A stretch of 64,000 nt of DNA from Diphasiastrum complanatum (Eukaryota > Streptophyta > Lycopodiopsida > Lycopodiales > Lycopodiaceae), in NCBI GenBank assembly GCA_029204225.1, contig MU831924.1:32717-96716 (forward strand), read 5' to 3'. A program made the position numbers and the translations under genes. Positions 12,501 to 26,900 of the stretch are shown here, in pieces. The notes below the pieces were generated by a model. The model was given only the letters and a program-made list of their open reading frames with translations. It ran no database searches and was not told where the DNA came from. The stretch's first letter is position 1; every line of letters begins with the position of its first letter.

Positions 12501-15500
12501 GGATTTTGATACGGAAAATCCATTGGACAAAGGCAAGCCTGATGCTGAAATCCCCAAGAGAGTACCTAAATGGTACTTATCAGTCACAAATGGTGCAAAG
12601 AAGGGAGATACTCCCGAATCTAGCGAGCAGGGAGAGCTTATAAGATCAAGTAGAAATCGAAAACCTCCTACAAGATTAGAGATGAGAATCTAGCCCTAAT
12701 GGGTTCTGTGCTCAAGGCTCAAGAACCAAAAACTTTCGATAAAGCAAAGGAGCACAAGGAGTGGCGTGAAGCTATGGAAACAGAAATGGAAGCTATATCA
12801 AAAAATAGGACGTGGAACCTGGTTGAGCTACCCCTGATGGTAAGACGCCTATCACTTGCAAATGGATATACAAGATCAAATATGGAGCTGATGGGCAACT
12901 CAACAAGTACAAAGCACGGTTGGTTGCGAGAGGATTTGAGCAACAGGAAGGTATTGATTTTGAGGAAACCTTCGCACCCGTAGCTAAGATGGTAACTATA
13001 CGTTCTATCATTGCTATTTCTGCTTTCTATGGTTGGAAGATCCAGCAAATGGACGTTAAATCTGCTTTTCTTAATGGAGTGCTGGATGAAGAAGTGTACT
13101 TAGTACAACCTCAAGGATTTGTTGAGCCAGGGAGAGAGCATCTTGTTTGTAAGCTGAACAAAGCTAATTATGGATTGAAGCAAGCACCACGAGCGTGGTA
13201 CTCTTGCATTGATGAACACTTTAAGCGAAGGGGAATGGTAAAGAGTGATGCTGATCCTCACCTTTACATCCTAAGGCAAGATTCAAATATAGTGTTCATT
13301 GTGTTGTACGTGGATGATTTGATTATTACAGGAAGTAATGAGAGCTTAATTGATGAAATCAAATCAGATCGTTCCAATGCCTTTGACATGAGTGATCTAG
13401 GATTGATGCACTATTGTCTTGGCATTGAAGTATGGCAAAAGGAAGACATGGTCTTTCTTACACAAAGCAAATATGCACGAGATTTTCTTTATAAGTTCAA
13501 TATGCAGGATTGTAAGCCTTTGAGTACACCTATGGATGTCAACACGAAGCTTACTACATATGATGAATCTGAAAAAGAAGATGCTTATTTGTATAGACAG
13601 CTGTTGGTGGGTAGTTCGATTTATTTGACACACACACGACCTGATATTTCTTATGATGCTGGTGTTGTTAGTCAATTTATGCAAGATCCTAGTCAAGCAC
13701 ACTGGAAGTCTGACTCTGTATTCTCAACGAGGGACATTGAATTTTGGTTTGAAGTATGATCAGCCTGAAGCGCCAATATTGGTAGGATATACAGATGCCG
13801 ATTGGGCAGGTAATATTGATGACAGAAGATCTACCAGTGGTCGTACATTCAGTTATGGTACAGCTGCAGTTTCATGGAGCAGCAAAAAGCAACCTACAGT
13901 AGCCTTATCCTCGACAGAAGCTGAATATCGAGCACTCAGCAATGCTACACAAGAAGCGGTATGGTTACGAAGATTGCTTGTGGATTTAGGTCAACCAGGG
14001 GTGGATGCGACTACTATATCTTGCGACAATCAAAGCTGCATTCACCTTGCCAAAAATCCAGTTTTACAAGCTCAAACCAAGCACATCGGAATACATTATC
14101 ATTTTGTTCGAGAGAAAATGATGGAGCCATTGATCTTGTTTTCTGTAAATCTGAAGATCAAGTGGCAGATATTTTTACTAAGTCATTAGGTAGATGTAAA
14201 TTTGAAAAGTTTCGTACTCTACTAGGAATAGTTTATCATTGAGGGAGAGTGCTAGAAATCAATGATAAACTTCATTGTTACACTTCTTAGTTACTGTTCA
14301 CAATGTACTTTATTATTGACAACTATTACCAGCTGTAACTAGCCGTAGGCTAGTCTAGTAGTCTACTCCTAGGTTTTCTCTCTCTGTCAGGGTTCAGGGT
14401 TTATTTGTACATTTTACATTCAGTATGCATACAGTGTAATAGAGTGTTGAGTGAGAGTGCATGTTCTTCTTTCGCCTTCTTTGGTGATTGCTTATGGTGA
14501 ATGCTTGATGTTGCTTATCTGATTATTGACAGAATCATACATGTAAAAGCAAGGGGGTTTGAGAGACATTCCTGCAATCCTATGATGAGAAACATGGTTC
14601 ATGAGTTTTTTCATAAGTGGTGCTGTCAGAATTTGTGATATAAATTCTAGATGGAGTTACTAGTCCTACTAGCACTCACACAAAACCAAGCATAGAGAGA
14701 ATTCAGATCATAGGAGAATTGAGCAATTGCTCTAGCTTATTGAATTGAATGGAATAATTGTGGTGGGGCACCAACCTTCTGCCGCCTCGGAAGTGCCTGC
14801 ACCAGCTACTGCTGCCCTCAGACGTGCCTGTTTAGATGTGCATGCACCTGAAAAACACCTGTTCAGATCTGCCTGTCTCAGAAATCACTTGTTCAGATAC
14901 TACCTTCCTCAGATGTTGCAAGTGTCTTGCGGAGACTAACTGCCACCTACAATGTTTGATCAGCCAAACTAAGATCTATTCTGATTCAGATCTGTCGACA
15001 ACCAGTAACTTTTCGTCAATCTTCTCCTAGAAGATTCTCGTTGTTTTCCTAACAACGTTGACTCCACATGCAGCTTCAGCTCCTCCAATCTGATTGCACA
15101 CCTGCAAATACAAACTCTCTCTCTCACCAAAGAGCCTGCTCTGATACCATGTCAGAATTTGTGATACAAATTCTAGATGGAGTTACTAGTCCTACTAGCA
15201 CTCACACAAAACCAAGCATAGAGAGAATTCAGATCATAGGAGAATTGAGCAATTGCTCTAGCTCATTGAATTGAATGGAATAATTGTGGTGGGGCACCAG
15301 CCTTCTTAAATAGTTTCTCTAATGATTGATAAAAGCTAATGAGCCTAAAGTAAATAGCAAAAGACAAAAAGCTAATTGCTATAATTACTACCTATATTGG
15401 GTAAACACCCAAAATGAGTTTCTAAGTGATAAAAGCAAATCCTATTCTAGTAGTAGTGCACCCACCTAACTAAAAAATGAATTTACTATTAGTAGTAATG

Positions 15501-18500
15501 ATCCTAAAATATGACTTACTATAAATAGTAATGGCCTCTAAAAATAGCACCTAGGCATGGCCAAACTATCATTAAGGGGTGTCAAATAAACATTACTTTC
15601 TAACAGGTGTTGTGCAGTAGAACCAAATTGTAGGATAAGTAGGAGAATTTTATGTGAACTTTGAGTTATTTTAGGATAATCAGAAGACATCTTTCTCAAC
15701 TTTAATCTGTGAAAACCATTGAGCTATATAAAAAGACATTAAGAAGGAACCACCCTTTTAATCAAGAGTTATAATGAGGATGAAAAAAGAAAATAATCAA
15801 GCTAATGAAGGTTAGGATGAATCTGTAGAATGATTTCAGAGTTGAAAGAAGTTGTCAGCTTAATGTTCGAGTAAAATTTATTGTTTTGCAAGCCAGTAAT
15901 GGAATTGTAACATTTATGACAAATGGGATCAAGTTTGTTGGGATGAACTGGTAAGAATAAACCATACTATTGCTTTAGAATAAAACAATATCAGTTCAGT
16001 TCAAAATTGTAATTAGGTGGATTAGAAGGAATTCTCCAAAAAGACAATTTAGGCGCAATCAGAAACACGAGTTTAGAGTGTGCCAAACACTCTTTCATCG
16101 TTGCACTTACCTTGACCTTAAAATGATGGTAATTGAGCAAGGTATAGTGTGAAATAGGATATCATGACAGTCGATATTGGTGGTAGGGGTTAGCCGACAT
16201 GACAATCTGACTCCCAACCTTGCATCCATAATTCAGGAATCATGACCTATTTTTGAAGAATGAAGTTGATTTAAGAGCAAAAACAACAACAAAAAGTGGA
16301 AGAGAAAATAAACTAGGATGGCTTTTTGTGTGAAATTTTTTTTTCAGAGTTGGAATTGTTATTAGTCTTTAAACATGTCGTTGCCTTCTTGTCTTATAAA
16401 AGGTGGCTCTCTCTCTCAAGTATAATAAAACATCAGCACTTCATTTGGAGAAATTATCACATGCTCAGGTGCTCTTGAAAGTGATTACACACACGAGGGA
16501 TACATAAAAGTTGCATGTATGATGGAGAAGTTATTTGTCGTTGTTGCATTGTGCAAGAAATCAACGGTAGCTTGCACCTTAAGACCTTTGAGTCTGACAA
16601 AAACTAGCGAACGTGCCTGAAAGCCATACATCAACAAAAACAAACTAAATTTAGTGATAAAATCCTTCGCACTATTGTGGAACTCAACCATTGGGAGGTA
16701 CTTTTCCTAATCAGACCGTCTATGAGATACATATGCTCAAAGCATATCCTCCATAGTCTGGTTGATACATTTTGTTTGCCCGTCGGATTTTGGGTGATCC
16801 AAAGAAAGTTTTTCAAATAGTGATTGCCAAAAATTGCTAATGAACTTGGAGTCTTGATCACTAATATATCGTTTGGCAAGCCATACAATCCGAACAACTT
16901 TTCAACGAAAGGTTGGGCTAATTCAGGTGCCTTGAAAGTAGATTTAGTTGGTATAAATTGCACCAATTTGGTTAGCCTATCAACCACCACTCAAATGGTG
17001 TCATGATGTTTTCGGTCTTAGGGAGTCTAGTCACAAAATTCATTCTTATTGGGATTTCCAAAGGATGTAAAAGACCCAAAACTTTGAATCTAGTTGCTTT
17101 ATTGAACGGGCATTGAACATATGCCTCGACATGACCTTTCATCTTTGGCCAATAAAAACTATGTTTAACAAGGGCCAGTGTCCTCTGTATGCCAAGGTGA
17201 CCAGCACAAGGGTTGTCATGACACTATTGTAGGATTTGAGCCTTAAGGTCCTCCCCGTTTGGCACATATACCTTTCCCTTCTAGAAAAGCAAGCCTTTCC
17301 TTATGGAATATTCATTTAATATCTAATCATTTCAAGAACTCTAGAAATCTTGCATCTCAAGGTCTTCACTGGATCTAGAATTCCTTGCCATGACATCTAG
17401 CTAGATTCGACCGAAATGCCCATCGGTCCGACAAAGATCTCAAAGTGAAAGATACAAATCGGATTAGATCTTAGCAAAGCATAACCGATCAACCTCTCCA
17501 ATTCAACTCAAAGCATCAATTACATAGTCTGACGTACCTTTATGATACTTAATGTCGAACTCTGTGAATGAATTCCAACAACCTAGCCTTATGGCCTCTT
17601 AGGTCAACAACATCACATATGTACTAAAGGGATCGATGATCAATCATCACCGTAAATTTGGCACCTTATAAATAATGCCTCCAAATTTTCAAGGCATAAA
17701 TGACTACAAAAAGTTCCTTCTCATAGGTAGAATACCTACACTGAGCAAATGTGTAGGTATTCAACTACACATTGTAAATGGGTATATTGAAGAATTATGA
17801 GACCTAGCTATGGAGTATCTTAACTCAGATGCTAGATCAACCATGAAAGCTTGAGAAAACTTGGCTATGGAAATATCACACACAAGGAGAATTGCATGAG
17901 CATCTCACAAACTCAAAAGTGTCAAGAAGAAATGAATTGCTAGAGAGAGAGAGGAGGGCGTGGGTCCTCCAAATCCCTTGTGAGGCAAGCACCTCCTTTA
18001 CATGCATGGAAAGTCTAGGTGTCAACCATAGGAGTGAGCTACTTGGCCAAGTGGGCCACTTGCACTAATTTACATAAGTTAACAAAAGGGGGGGTCATGC
18101 ATTTAATTAAAACATGCCCCATGAGTTATGTACAACTTAACTAATGCTTAGCCAAAAGGGGTAAAATAGGCATTACTCTTCAACACCCTCCCTTAATGGC
18201 AATTTTATTCAAACTGACACCCAACAAAGTTCTGAACTTTTCAAACTTATCTTTACTAAGTGGTTTAGTAAAAATATCAGCTGTCTGGTCGTTGGTGTCA
18301 CAATAAACTAGCTCGATCTCCCCACTGTGCACTTTCTCTCGTATAAAATGCTGGTCCACCTCTATATGTTTTGTCCGTGCATGATAGACTGGATTCCTTG
18401 CAAGCTGAATGCAGCTTTGGTTATCACAATGTAACAATGTAGGTCTTACTTGAGCAATCTGCATGTCCTCAAGTAGACGGCGTAACCAAATGGCTTCACA

Positions 18501-21500
18501 GGCGGACCTCGTAGTCGCCCTGTACTCAGCTTCGGTAGACGATAGAGCAATAGTAGGCTGCTTCTTACTGCACCACGATATAGCCCCTGAACCTAGGCTG
18601 AAACAATAGCCTGTCGTCGATCTCCGATCGTCTCTATCACCTGCCCAATCAGAATCTGAATAGCCTTCCAGCTGAAGGTTCCCGTCATCCGTGTATCCAA
18701 TCCCATAAGTCACTGTCCCTCTCACATATCGTAAGATCCGCTTGGCTGCCTTCCAATGTGCTTCGGTAGGCTTACACATGTATTGACTTGCGATTCCAAC
18801 CGCATAAGCAATATCTGGCCTGGTGGTAGTAAGGTAAATCAGGCTGCCCACTAACTGACGATAGAGCGTCTCATCTGCAAATGCTAGACCATCATCTTTT
18901 GATGGCTTGTTGCTTGCATCCATGGGTGTGCTGATTGGTTTGCTTTCTTGCATGTTAAACCTCTTCAATAATTTCTGTGCATACTTTGCCTGTGAGATAA
19001 AAAGACAACGCTTTCCTTTCCAAACTTCAACTCCTAGGCAATAGTGTAGCAAACCCAAATCTTTCATTTCAAACTCATTAGAAAGATTCTTCTTAACACA
19101 AGCAATAAGCTTCTTATTGCTTCCCGTGATGAGTAGATCATCCACATAGAGCACAACAACCACAAAGTCTTCTCCTTCCCTGAAGACATAAAGATTGCAA
19201 TCAGACTTACTCTTCTCAAACCCTTGCCTTGCAAAGTACTCATCAATTCGGCTATACCAAGCCCTTGGCGCCTGTTTGAGCCCATACAAAGCTTTCCTAA
19301 GCCTGCAAACCAGATTCTCCTTGCCTGTTACTTCAAATCCCTGCGGTTGTTCCATGTAAACCTCCTCCTGTAGGTGCCCATTAAGAAAGGCACTCTTGAC
19401 ATCCATTTGATGGACATCCCAATCAAAATATGAGGCTATAGCCAAAACGGTCCTGATAGATGTCATTTTAGCAACAGGTGCGCCCCTCTTGCTGAGCATA
19501 GCCTTTCGCCACCAACCTTGCCTTGTACTTGTCCACTGTTCCATTGGCATGAAACTTGGTCTTATAGACCCACTTGCAACCTATTGGTTGCTTCCCTTCT
19601 GGCAATGTAGTGAGCTCCCATGTGTCATTCTTGACAATGGAGTCGTACTCCTCCTGCATGGCATGTTGCCATACCTTTTCTCTCACGGCTTCGTGAAAGA
19701 ATTGTGGCTCATCTGCATTCAGAATAGTGGACATAAGAGCAAAGTTAGTCTCTTGTCTCTCATGAGACCTAAGAGATCTTCTGACACCCTGTTCACTGCT
19801 CTCTCCTTCTTCAATCATTTGACCTTCTTTGATTGTTTCCCAATACCACCTAGGTAGCTTCTTCCTAGCAGTAGGTGATGTGGATGGTGACCACGTATCC
19901 CATGGTACTGTTTTAGTCTTCCGTTTGTCCCCAACTTCTGCTTCTGGGACTTGGCCAAAAAGAGGTCTCGAACTAGTAGGTTCGGTTTCCTGTTGTTGCT
20001 CCTGCACTTGAGGCTTACAGGACTCTTGACTAGGATCCTCATCCGTGGAATCAATCAAGGGTATGAACTCAGTAATTCCTTCCTTCTCCTGCTCCTGTAT
20101 CTTGGGTGCATGCTCTTCATCAAAGATGACATCTCGACTTAGGATCTTCCTCCTATTTTCGAGATCATATAGCACATAAGCTTTCTCACCTTCACTATAC
20201 CCAAGAAAGACACACTTTACGGATTTTGCATCAAGTTTCTTCCGCAAGTCCTTTGGTATATGTGCATATGCTGTACACCCAAATACTCGAAGGCTGCCCA
20301 CCTTGGGCTTGTTGCCACTATATGCCTCTTCTGGCGTGATTCCTTCAACTGCTTTGGTTGGACTTCTATTCAATAGAAAAACAGCAGTTGCTACCGCTTC
20401 TGCCCAAAAGGAATTTGGCAACCCCTTTGCCTTGAGCATGCTCCTCGCACACTCAACTATAGACCTGTTTTTCCGCTCAGCCACGCCGTTTTGCTGCGGT
20501 GTATGTGGAGCAGTAAACTGTCTCTTTATCCCACATGCTTTGCAAAGATCTTTGAACTCATCAGAAATATACTCACCACCCTTATCTGACCTGAGAGTCT
20601 TTAACCTCTTTCCTGTGTGGTTTTCCACCATAGCTTTCCACTGTTTGAAGTATTTGAACGCTTCAGATTTCAGTTTCAGAAAATAGACCCATACCTTCCG
20701 AGAGAAATCATCTACGAAGGTCATGAGATAGTATGCCCCCCTTGCTGATTTGACCTGCATGGGACCACATAAATCTGAATGCACAAGTTCAAGAATGCCC
20801 TTGGCCCTGGTAGCTTTCTCCTTTGGAAACTTTTTCCTCTGTTGCTTCCCTAATGCACAAGCCTCACATGTATCTGAAGAAGACTTAATGCTAGGAAGAT
20901 CTACTACCATTTTGTGCCTGTTCAAAACTTGCAAACTTTTGTAACTCAAATGACCATATCTCTCATGCCAAAGCTTGTCCCGATTAGTATCTCTTGCAGA
21001 CAAGGCCTCTTGGCTAGGAATGGTTGTGAAAAGCTTGTAAAGGCCTCCTTCTTGCATTCCCTTGGCTACCACTTTGAAGTTCTTCTCTTTGTCTTTTACC
21101 AAACATTTAGAATCATTAAACTCTACCACCATGTTCTGTTTGGTAATGGCACCAACAGATAACAAGTTCTTAGCCAACCCTGGTACATGCAACACACTTT
21201 TAATTTCCTTCACCTCACCTGATGATAGCTGTATTGCAACTGTACCTTTGCCCCTCACCATACGTGTAGAATTATCCCCAAGGCAAACATGCTGGCTATC
21301 TTCTGTCTCCTCATAGGTGCTGAACCAATCTCTATGAGGTGTCATGTGCTTTGAGGCTCCAGAATCAATGTACCATCCACCAAATGTGGATTCAGATGAT
21401 AGGGCTGCGGTGAATAGCTCAAGCACACCAGATTGCTCCTCCTCTGCAACTTTGTCAACAAAGTGACTCTGCTGGTTCTTTCCCTTCTTCTGATCACTTT

Positions 21501-23942
21501 GCTTCTTCCTGCATTCAAAAGCAAAATGCCCATACTTACCACAATAGTTGCAGTTGCCCTTCCTCTTGGGTGTAGATGAGGAATTGGTGCTTGACTCCTC
21601 TCCAACCTGTAACTTGGACACCTGCTGCTCCAAGCTTTGCTTTGAGTTCTTCTTTTTGCCTTTGCCTTTCTTCTGAAAGTTTTGCTTCTTCTTAGAAGCA
21701 AATGCAAGCTCTGGATTATCTTCCCTTTCAAAAAGATTCTTCCTTCTCATCTCCTCCTGTAAAAGAAGACCACATAACTCCCCAAAGGTTGGGAGTTTCT
21801 CCCTAGCAGAAAGGGACATCACATAGTCTTGATAGTTGAATGACAAGCTGTTCAAGACTATGGGAACAATACTCCTGTCACTTACTTTCTCTCCAACTGA
21901 AGCAAGCTGATCCAATAGGTCCTTGACCTTTGTAATATGATCACCAATTGTTGCACCTGCTTCCATCTTGAGAGTATGTAACCTGTTTTGCAAATACGCC
22001 AGCTTGGCTGAATCCACTGTTTCAAACATAGACTTCAGAATTGTCCAAGCATCAGCTGCATCCCTTGCATTGCAAATGTGAGGAATAATATTGTCCTTGA
22101 CAGAAAGATTGATTATCCTATGAGCTTTATGTCTCCTGTTCATGTAGTCCTTCAATTCAGGATCAGATGTTGGTACAGGTTCTGTACCTGTCATGACCTC
22201 CCAGCAATTCTTATCCATCAAGATATTGGCTATCTTGAACTTCCACACTCTGTAGTTTGTGCCATCTAGTTTGCTAGATTCACCCAGCAAACTCTCCCCA
22301 AGACTTGCCATGCTAAAATCTGTGCTTAAAACAGAAGCTCAACTTGAAAGAGATCAGAAAAGAACAGCTTCCAGCAACAAGGGTTTAACCCCAAACTAGG
22401 GTATGTAGCCACTTCAAGGCAACCCTTCAGCTCCTGCTTTTGTCTTTGCCACTTGGTGTGGCCTCACTAGCACAAGCACTAGGCTCCACTGGAACAGAAA
22501 CCAGAAGCCCCTACAGAAAGTGCGCCCTACTTTTGTGTAAGCTCCTCCAGAAAGACTCTCCAAAACTTAGCCAGATTTAGAAAGTTTTTGGATCATCCCA
22601 CTCCCCTTGCCAATAGCTCTCCAACAGTGCAAGACTCCACCTGATCTGACACCTGTAGATCAAATGCTCCCTCTTTCAAGATTGAGGTGCTTGTAGAAGA
22701 TAAGAATCTTCTCAAGAATCTAAGCACTGAAGTTTCTCTCACTCTCAGACTCACAGGCTAGACAACCTGCTCTGATACCATGAAGAATTATGAGACCTAG
22801 CTATGGAGTATCTTAACTCAGATGCTAGATCAACTATGAAAGCTTGAGAAAACTTGGCTATGGAAATATCACACACAAGGAGAATTGCATGAGCATCTCA
22901 CAAACTCAAAAGTGTCAAGAAGAAATGAATTGCTAGAGAGAGAGAGGAGGGCGTGGGTCCTCCAAATCCCTTGTGAGGCAAGCACCTCCTTTACATGCAT
23001 GGAAAGTCTAGGTGTCAACCATAGGAGTGAGCTACTTGGCCAAGTGGGCCACTTGCACTAATTTACATAACTTAACAAAAGGGGGGGTCATGCATTTAAT
23101 TAAAACATGCCCCATGAGTTATGTACAACTTAACTAATGCTTAGCCAAAAGGGGTAAAATAGGCATTACTCTTCAACATATATGAGTTCAACTTACTAGA
23201 CATTCATTAGTCCCATGATTAATTATCATGGGTTATATCTATTCACATTAATTGGATGGGATATGCAATGGTAAAAGGAAATTGGGCCTATTATGAACGA
23301 TTACTTTTGGAACTGCATGTGAGAACCATGCAGAAACCCTCGAGTATCTTGAGTTCTACGAGGAGGCCCACTTATTGTACAAGTAAGGATTAGGATGTCA
23401 TTTGCAATTAGGTTCAAATAGCGCACATACGACAAGTTTTTCATGTATGAGCATTGGGCTCAAGTTTTAACGCATAATAGGTTAGGAGAAACTTCTATGG
23501 TTTAATGTGATGCTTGATCCCTCCGCTATTGTGTTTAATTTGCAACTGAGTATCACTGAGTCGTCATCCAAAGCATTAGGTATGATAGCTTTGTATGATC
23601 ACAAGGTTTCTCTCACAATGTACCTAACAATTTCGAATGTTTAATCCCAAGAACCAATGATCATTGCATATTCAAAGACACTTTTGTGTTATAATAGATA
23701 CAAGAAACTAACTAACCAAATTCTTCACCTATTTTTTATATCCCATTTTGGATTTTAAGCTTTTCTATATGATGTAATTATCAGTGGAGTCAACTTTCCT
23801 TACATGATGTTATATATTCCATGCTTTTCTATGTATCTATATAATAATCGAGTCATATTTCCTCACCTGATATTGTTTATGTGCAGGCACATCATTGGGA
23901 TGCGTTCTATAAGTTTTATCGAAATACAACTGACAATAAGTG

Positions 23943-23998
<56 letters not shown>

Positions 23999-26900
23999 GC
24001 ATCTCCCTCCTTATCAACTATGGCACCAAAAAAGAAGGGATCTAGCCCTACCGGCCAACCTCCCCTCCATATCCCCTTCTAACCCCCCATCATCTACGTC
24101 TTCTCTTGAAAGTATCGCTTGCATCTTTGCCATGGTTCTCTCCATGCTGCCCATGCAAGCGAACTTGTAGTCACCATATTTGGATTATGGTCAAGGCTAG
24201 GGATAGGGCTAGCAGGTGGTGATTGGAGGGCAATTGGAGGGCTAAGAAGAATATCGACACGGTCATCAGCCCTATTTTTAGTAGATTGACCAAATTTGTA
24301 CCAACACTTGTGCTGGTTTTGCCCCTCAGACAATTTGAATCTTTTGTCGGTTTTCCCCAAAAACCAGCCCGGAATCACTGTAAACTGCTTGATCTTCGAT
24401 CTGAAAATGGGTTGGAGGGGTAGTTGTTGTAGGGCGCCCATGCAAAATCTCAGGAAAAACGGGTGAGAAATGAAAAAGCTACCTCTTACTACAAAATCAA
24501 CCCCTCCTTTTCAAGCCAAGATTAGGTTGATCCAAACCAGACATTCCAAACACAACATTATGATCAAACTCACTTCTATCCCAATCAAACTAGGATTAGT
24601 GACATTTGATCTTACTCTGTACTACTCATAATGATTTTCAATTTCAAACGACCTCTAGTTCCAGATTGTTTGATACAATCCCACTTCTCTTATCCGAAAA
24701 TTGTGTAACTAATAGTTTCTCTAATGGAATCTTACCCCTCACTTCACCCTCCTTTTGAAGAAATTATCTAATTTCTTGCAAAAGTTAGCTGGAGAGATGA
24801 CACATGAAAATATCTAAAAAGGCAATTATAAGTGCCTTCCAAAATGGATTCACTTTATTATACTCAGGACTTTCCTTCCAAACATTTTCAACACGAGTGA
24901 TAGTAACCATCATCCATCTGAGATCTACCCATGCATAAGAGATAATCTGGTTTTAAGAAATTGAAATACAACTATCTTGGAACATCTCAAAATCCAAGCC
25001 TTAACCATATAAGTAGTAATTTGCATGATGATGACAGCCCTTCAGAAAAGAAATAACTTTCACGCTGGGAGGATCATATGAATTTGATCTCATGTCTAGT
25101 ACTCAAGAAACTCAAAAGAAGCAAGGGTTCTTTATAAGGTGAGAAATAGCATTAAGGATTTCCTGATTTGTAAATTATGAGATACCTTCATAGGGATCCA
25201 GATTAAACCTCAAAATTTCACAAAATACCCCAATATTTAACCGATGGATTCATCAGCTAGAATTACCATTATTGTAAATACTAACCATGGTCTACATATC
25301 ACTCTTGCACAAGAAATTTCCTTTGGAATCACTGATGTCCCATATCATCACCAAGAAACTCTTTGCTTCTAATTCTGTTCACTAGAGAGTCAAATTCTCC
25401 CGTGTTACCACTAGCCATTGACCCAGGTATGGATGAGAAATATCGTTCATATACTATTGAAATAACCCAAGTGTATTCATTCTCCAAAAGAAAAACATTA
25501 AGAATTCAAGACAACTGAAGTAACACAATAATAGATGTCCAATATCTATATCAGAATTGGTACAAGGAATTTCATTCCTTCCAAAAGATCCATAGCCTTT
25601 ATATTCGATATTCCAGAGATGTTAACCTGGATTCCCCATATCTTATAGGCACATATCTATCACAACCAAGATATGATACCACTATAACGATCGCCAAGTG
25701 AAGATCTTCTCAAATCCTGTTACATACAACCAAAAGGACACCTGTGGAGCAAAAAACAAAGAGATCCACCAAAAAGCTGCAAAAAGCAAGAATCCTGATT
25801 GATGTAACGATCGCCAAGTGAAGATCTTCTCAAATCCTGTTACATGCAACCAAAAGGACACCTGTGGAGCAAAACCACCCAACCAACAGGAAATGGATAG
25901 TCATTACCCTAACCACTTCACCCCCAACTCCAAGGTGAATGAATACAAGATAGGAGGGGATTCTGACTTTTGAAATCAGAAAAGACAATGAGGAGATGGG
26001 CGAGTTCCACTAGGATATATACTCTCCAGATGTCTAGAGAATATTCCCTCTAGGATCCCTCCATTCCTATCAAAAGCAATTGACCTCCTATTCTTGCATA
26101 ATATCAAACACCATGCAAGACGTGCCACATGTTCTCACACTTGTCCTGGTTGTAGAACATTCATGGGAACGTGATTTTGGGCACATGACCAAAGAATGTG
26201 TCCCGAAGATTTCAGAACATGGTTGGGAACATGTTTTTTGGTCACATTTTTTATAAACCTAATACCAGAATCAGCAAGGGAGGAAACAAAAAAGTCTAGA
26301 GCTATATATTGCTTACATAGCAGTGATATTGCACAAATACAGTACTCATGCTGTATTCTGTTTATATGATGTGTGATTCATAGTACAAAGCTGTGGAAAG
26401 TTCAAGTTTTGAAGTGTATGTATATCTTTTTATTATATGTCGCTATGATAATGTGGCGTTCCCATTTTCTTAGGGACATTTTTGTTTCTTGTTCCTATTA
26501 TCACTATAATTGCCTCCACATGGTGGAAAACCCATAGGCAACATACTATTGATCCACGGAGACATTCCAGCTGGGAGGGTTCTAATCAGGACTTACGGAA
26601 GGCCAATAGTGCTCCTCAATGACTTGGGAGGTATACATCTTTTGGAGCATACAACGGACACCCACTATATATTAAAATAGCATGGTTTCATGCCGCATCT
26701 TTCCACATTGAGTCACTTGAGAGGCCTATGTCACTTCCTGCCACCTTGGAGGAGAAATATGTGCCCCAATCATTAACATATTTTTCGTATCCAGGCCTGC
26801 ATCTCGGCCTTCGGTACCATTTTATGCTTCTACTCTTGCTTATAGAAATAACACCACAATTTTACAATAGATAATAGCAGACAACAAACTGAAGATTACA

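Larger units (their letters stand above)
4501..14531 (+). mobile_element. Copia-A: full-length Ty1/copia retrotransposon interrupted by Gypsy-B
   Basis: LTRs are 4501-4782 and 14250-14531 (282 bp each, TG...CA). By eye they differ at about 9 positions (about 3%). A tRNA-Met type primer site abuts the 5' LTR and a purine-rich GAGGGAGAG tract precedes the 3' LTR. Flanks GAAAC (4496-4500) and GAATC (14532-14536) form a one-mismatch 5-bp target duplication. Domain order gag, protease, integrase, reverse transcriptase, RNase H is that of Ty1/copia. The element is about 5 kb without the 5033-bp Gypsy-B insertion. Several frameshifts make it non-functional. Confidence 0.92.
17788..23178 (-). mobile_element. 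Copia-C: young, nearly intact Ty1/copia retrotransposon
   Basis: LTRs are 22781-23178 (5') and 17788-18185 (3'), 398 bp each. By eye they differ at only two positions (about 0.5%). The target duplication TATAT is perfect (17783-17787 and 23179-23183). The primer site and polypurine tract are in place. The coding region is two long overlapping frames of 947 and 456 codons separated by one lesion. Element length is 5391 bp. It is the most recent large insertion that can be dated in this window. Confidence 0.96.
3899..23886 (+). other. 20-kb intron of the FemAB-like gene
   Basis: The intron runs from the donor after codon IK to the acceptor GTGCAG before AHHWD. It contains Copia-A with nested Gypsy-B, a truncated LTR element, a gypsy relic and Copia-C, together about 17.7 kb. 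Without them roughly 2.3 kb remain. Both flanking exons are intact and in phase, so the gene could still be spliced correctly. Transcription through the nest is inferred, not shown. Confidence 0.85.

Noticed and set aside
5107..14242. An endogenous pararetrovirus (caulimovirid)
   Set aside because: There is no movement-protein or coat-protein domain. Integrase, LTRs and 5-bp duplications are present, so these are LTR retrotransposons.
19489..21316. Plus-strand ORFs of 60-127 codons across Copia-C
   Set aside because: They are antisense to the intact Copia-C polyprotein.
23804..24170. ORFs with long Ser-Leu runs (also at 302-487, 27686-28163, 61272-61499 and 62014-62510)
   Set aside because: They are translations of CT/GA microsatellites. 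Where they overlap the FemAB-like gene the true exons are shorter and spliced.
25685..25876. A CRISPR-like or satellite array
   Set aside because: There are only two copies of a 73-bp segment, with no regular spacers and no further units.
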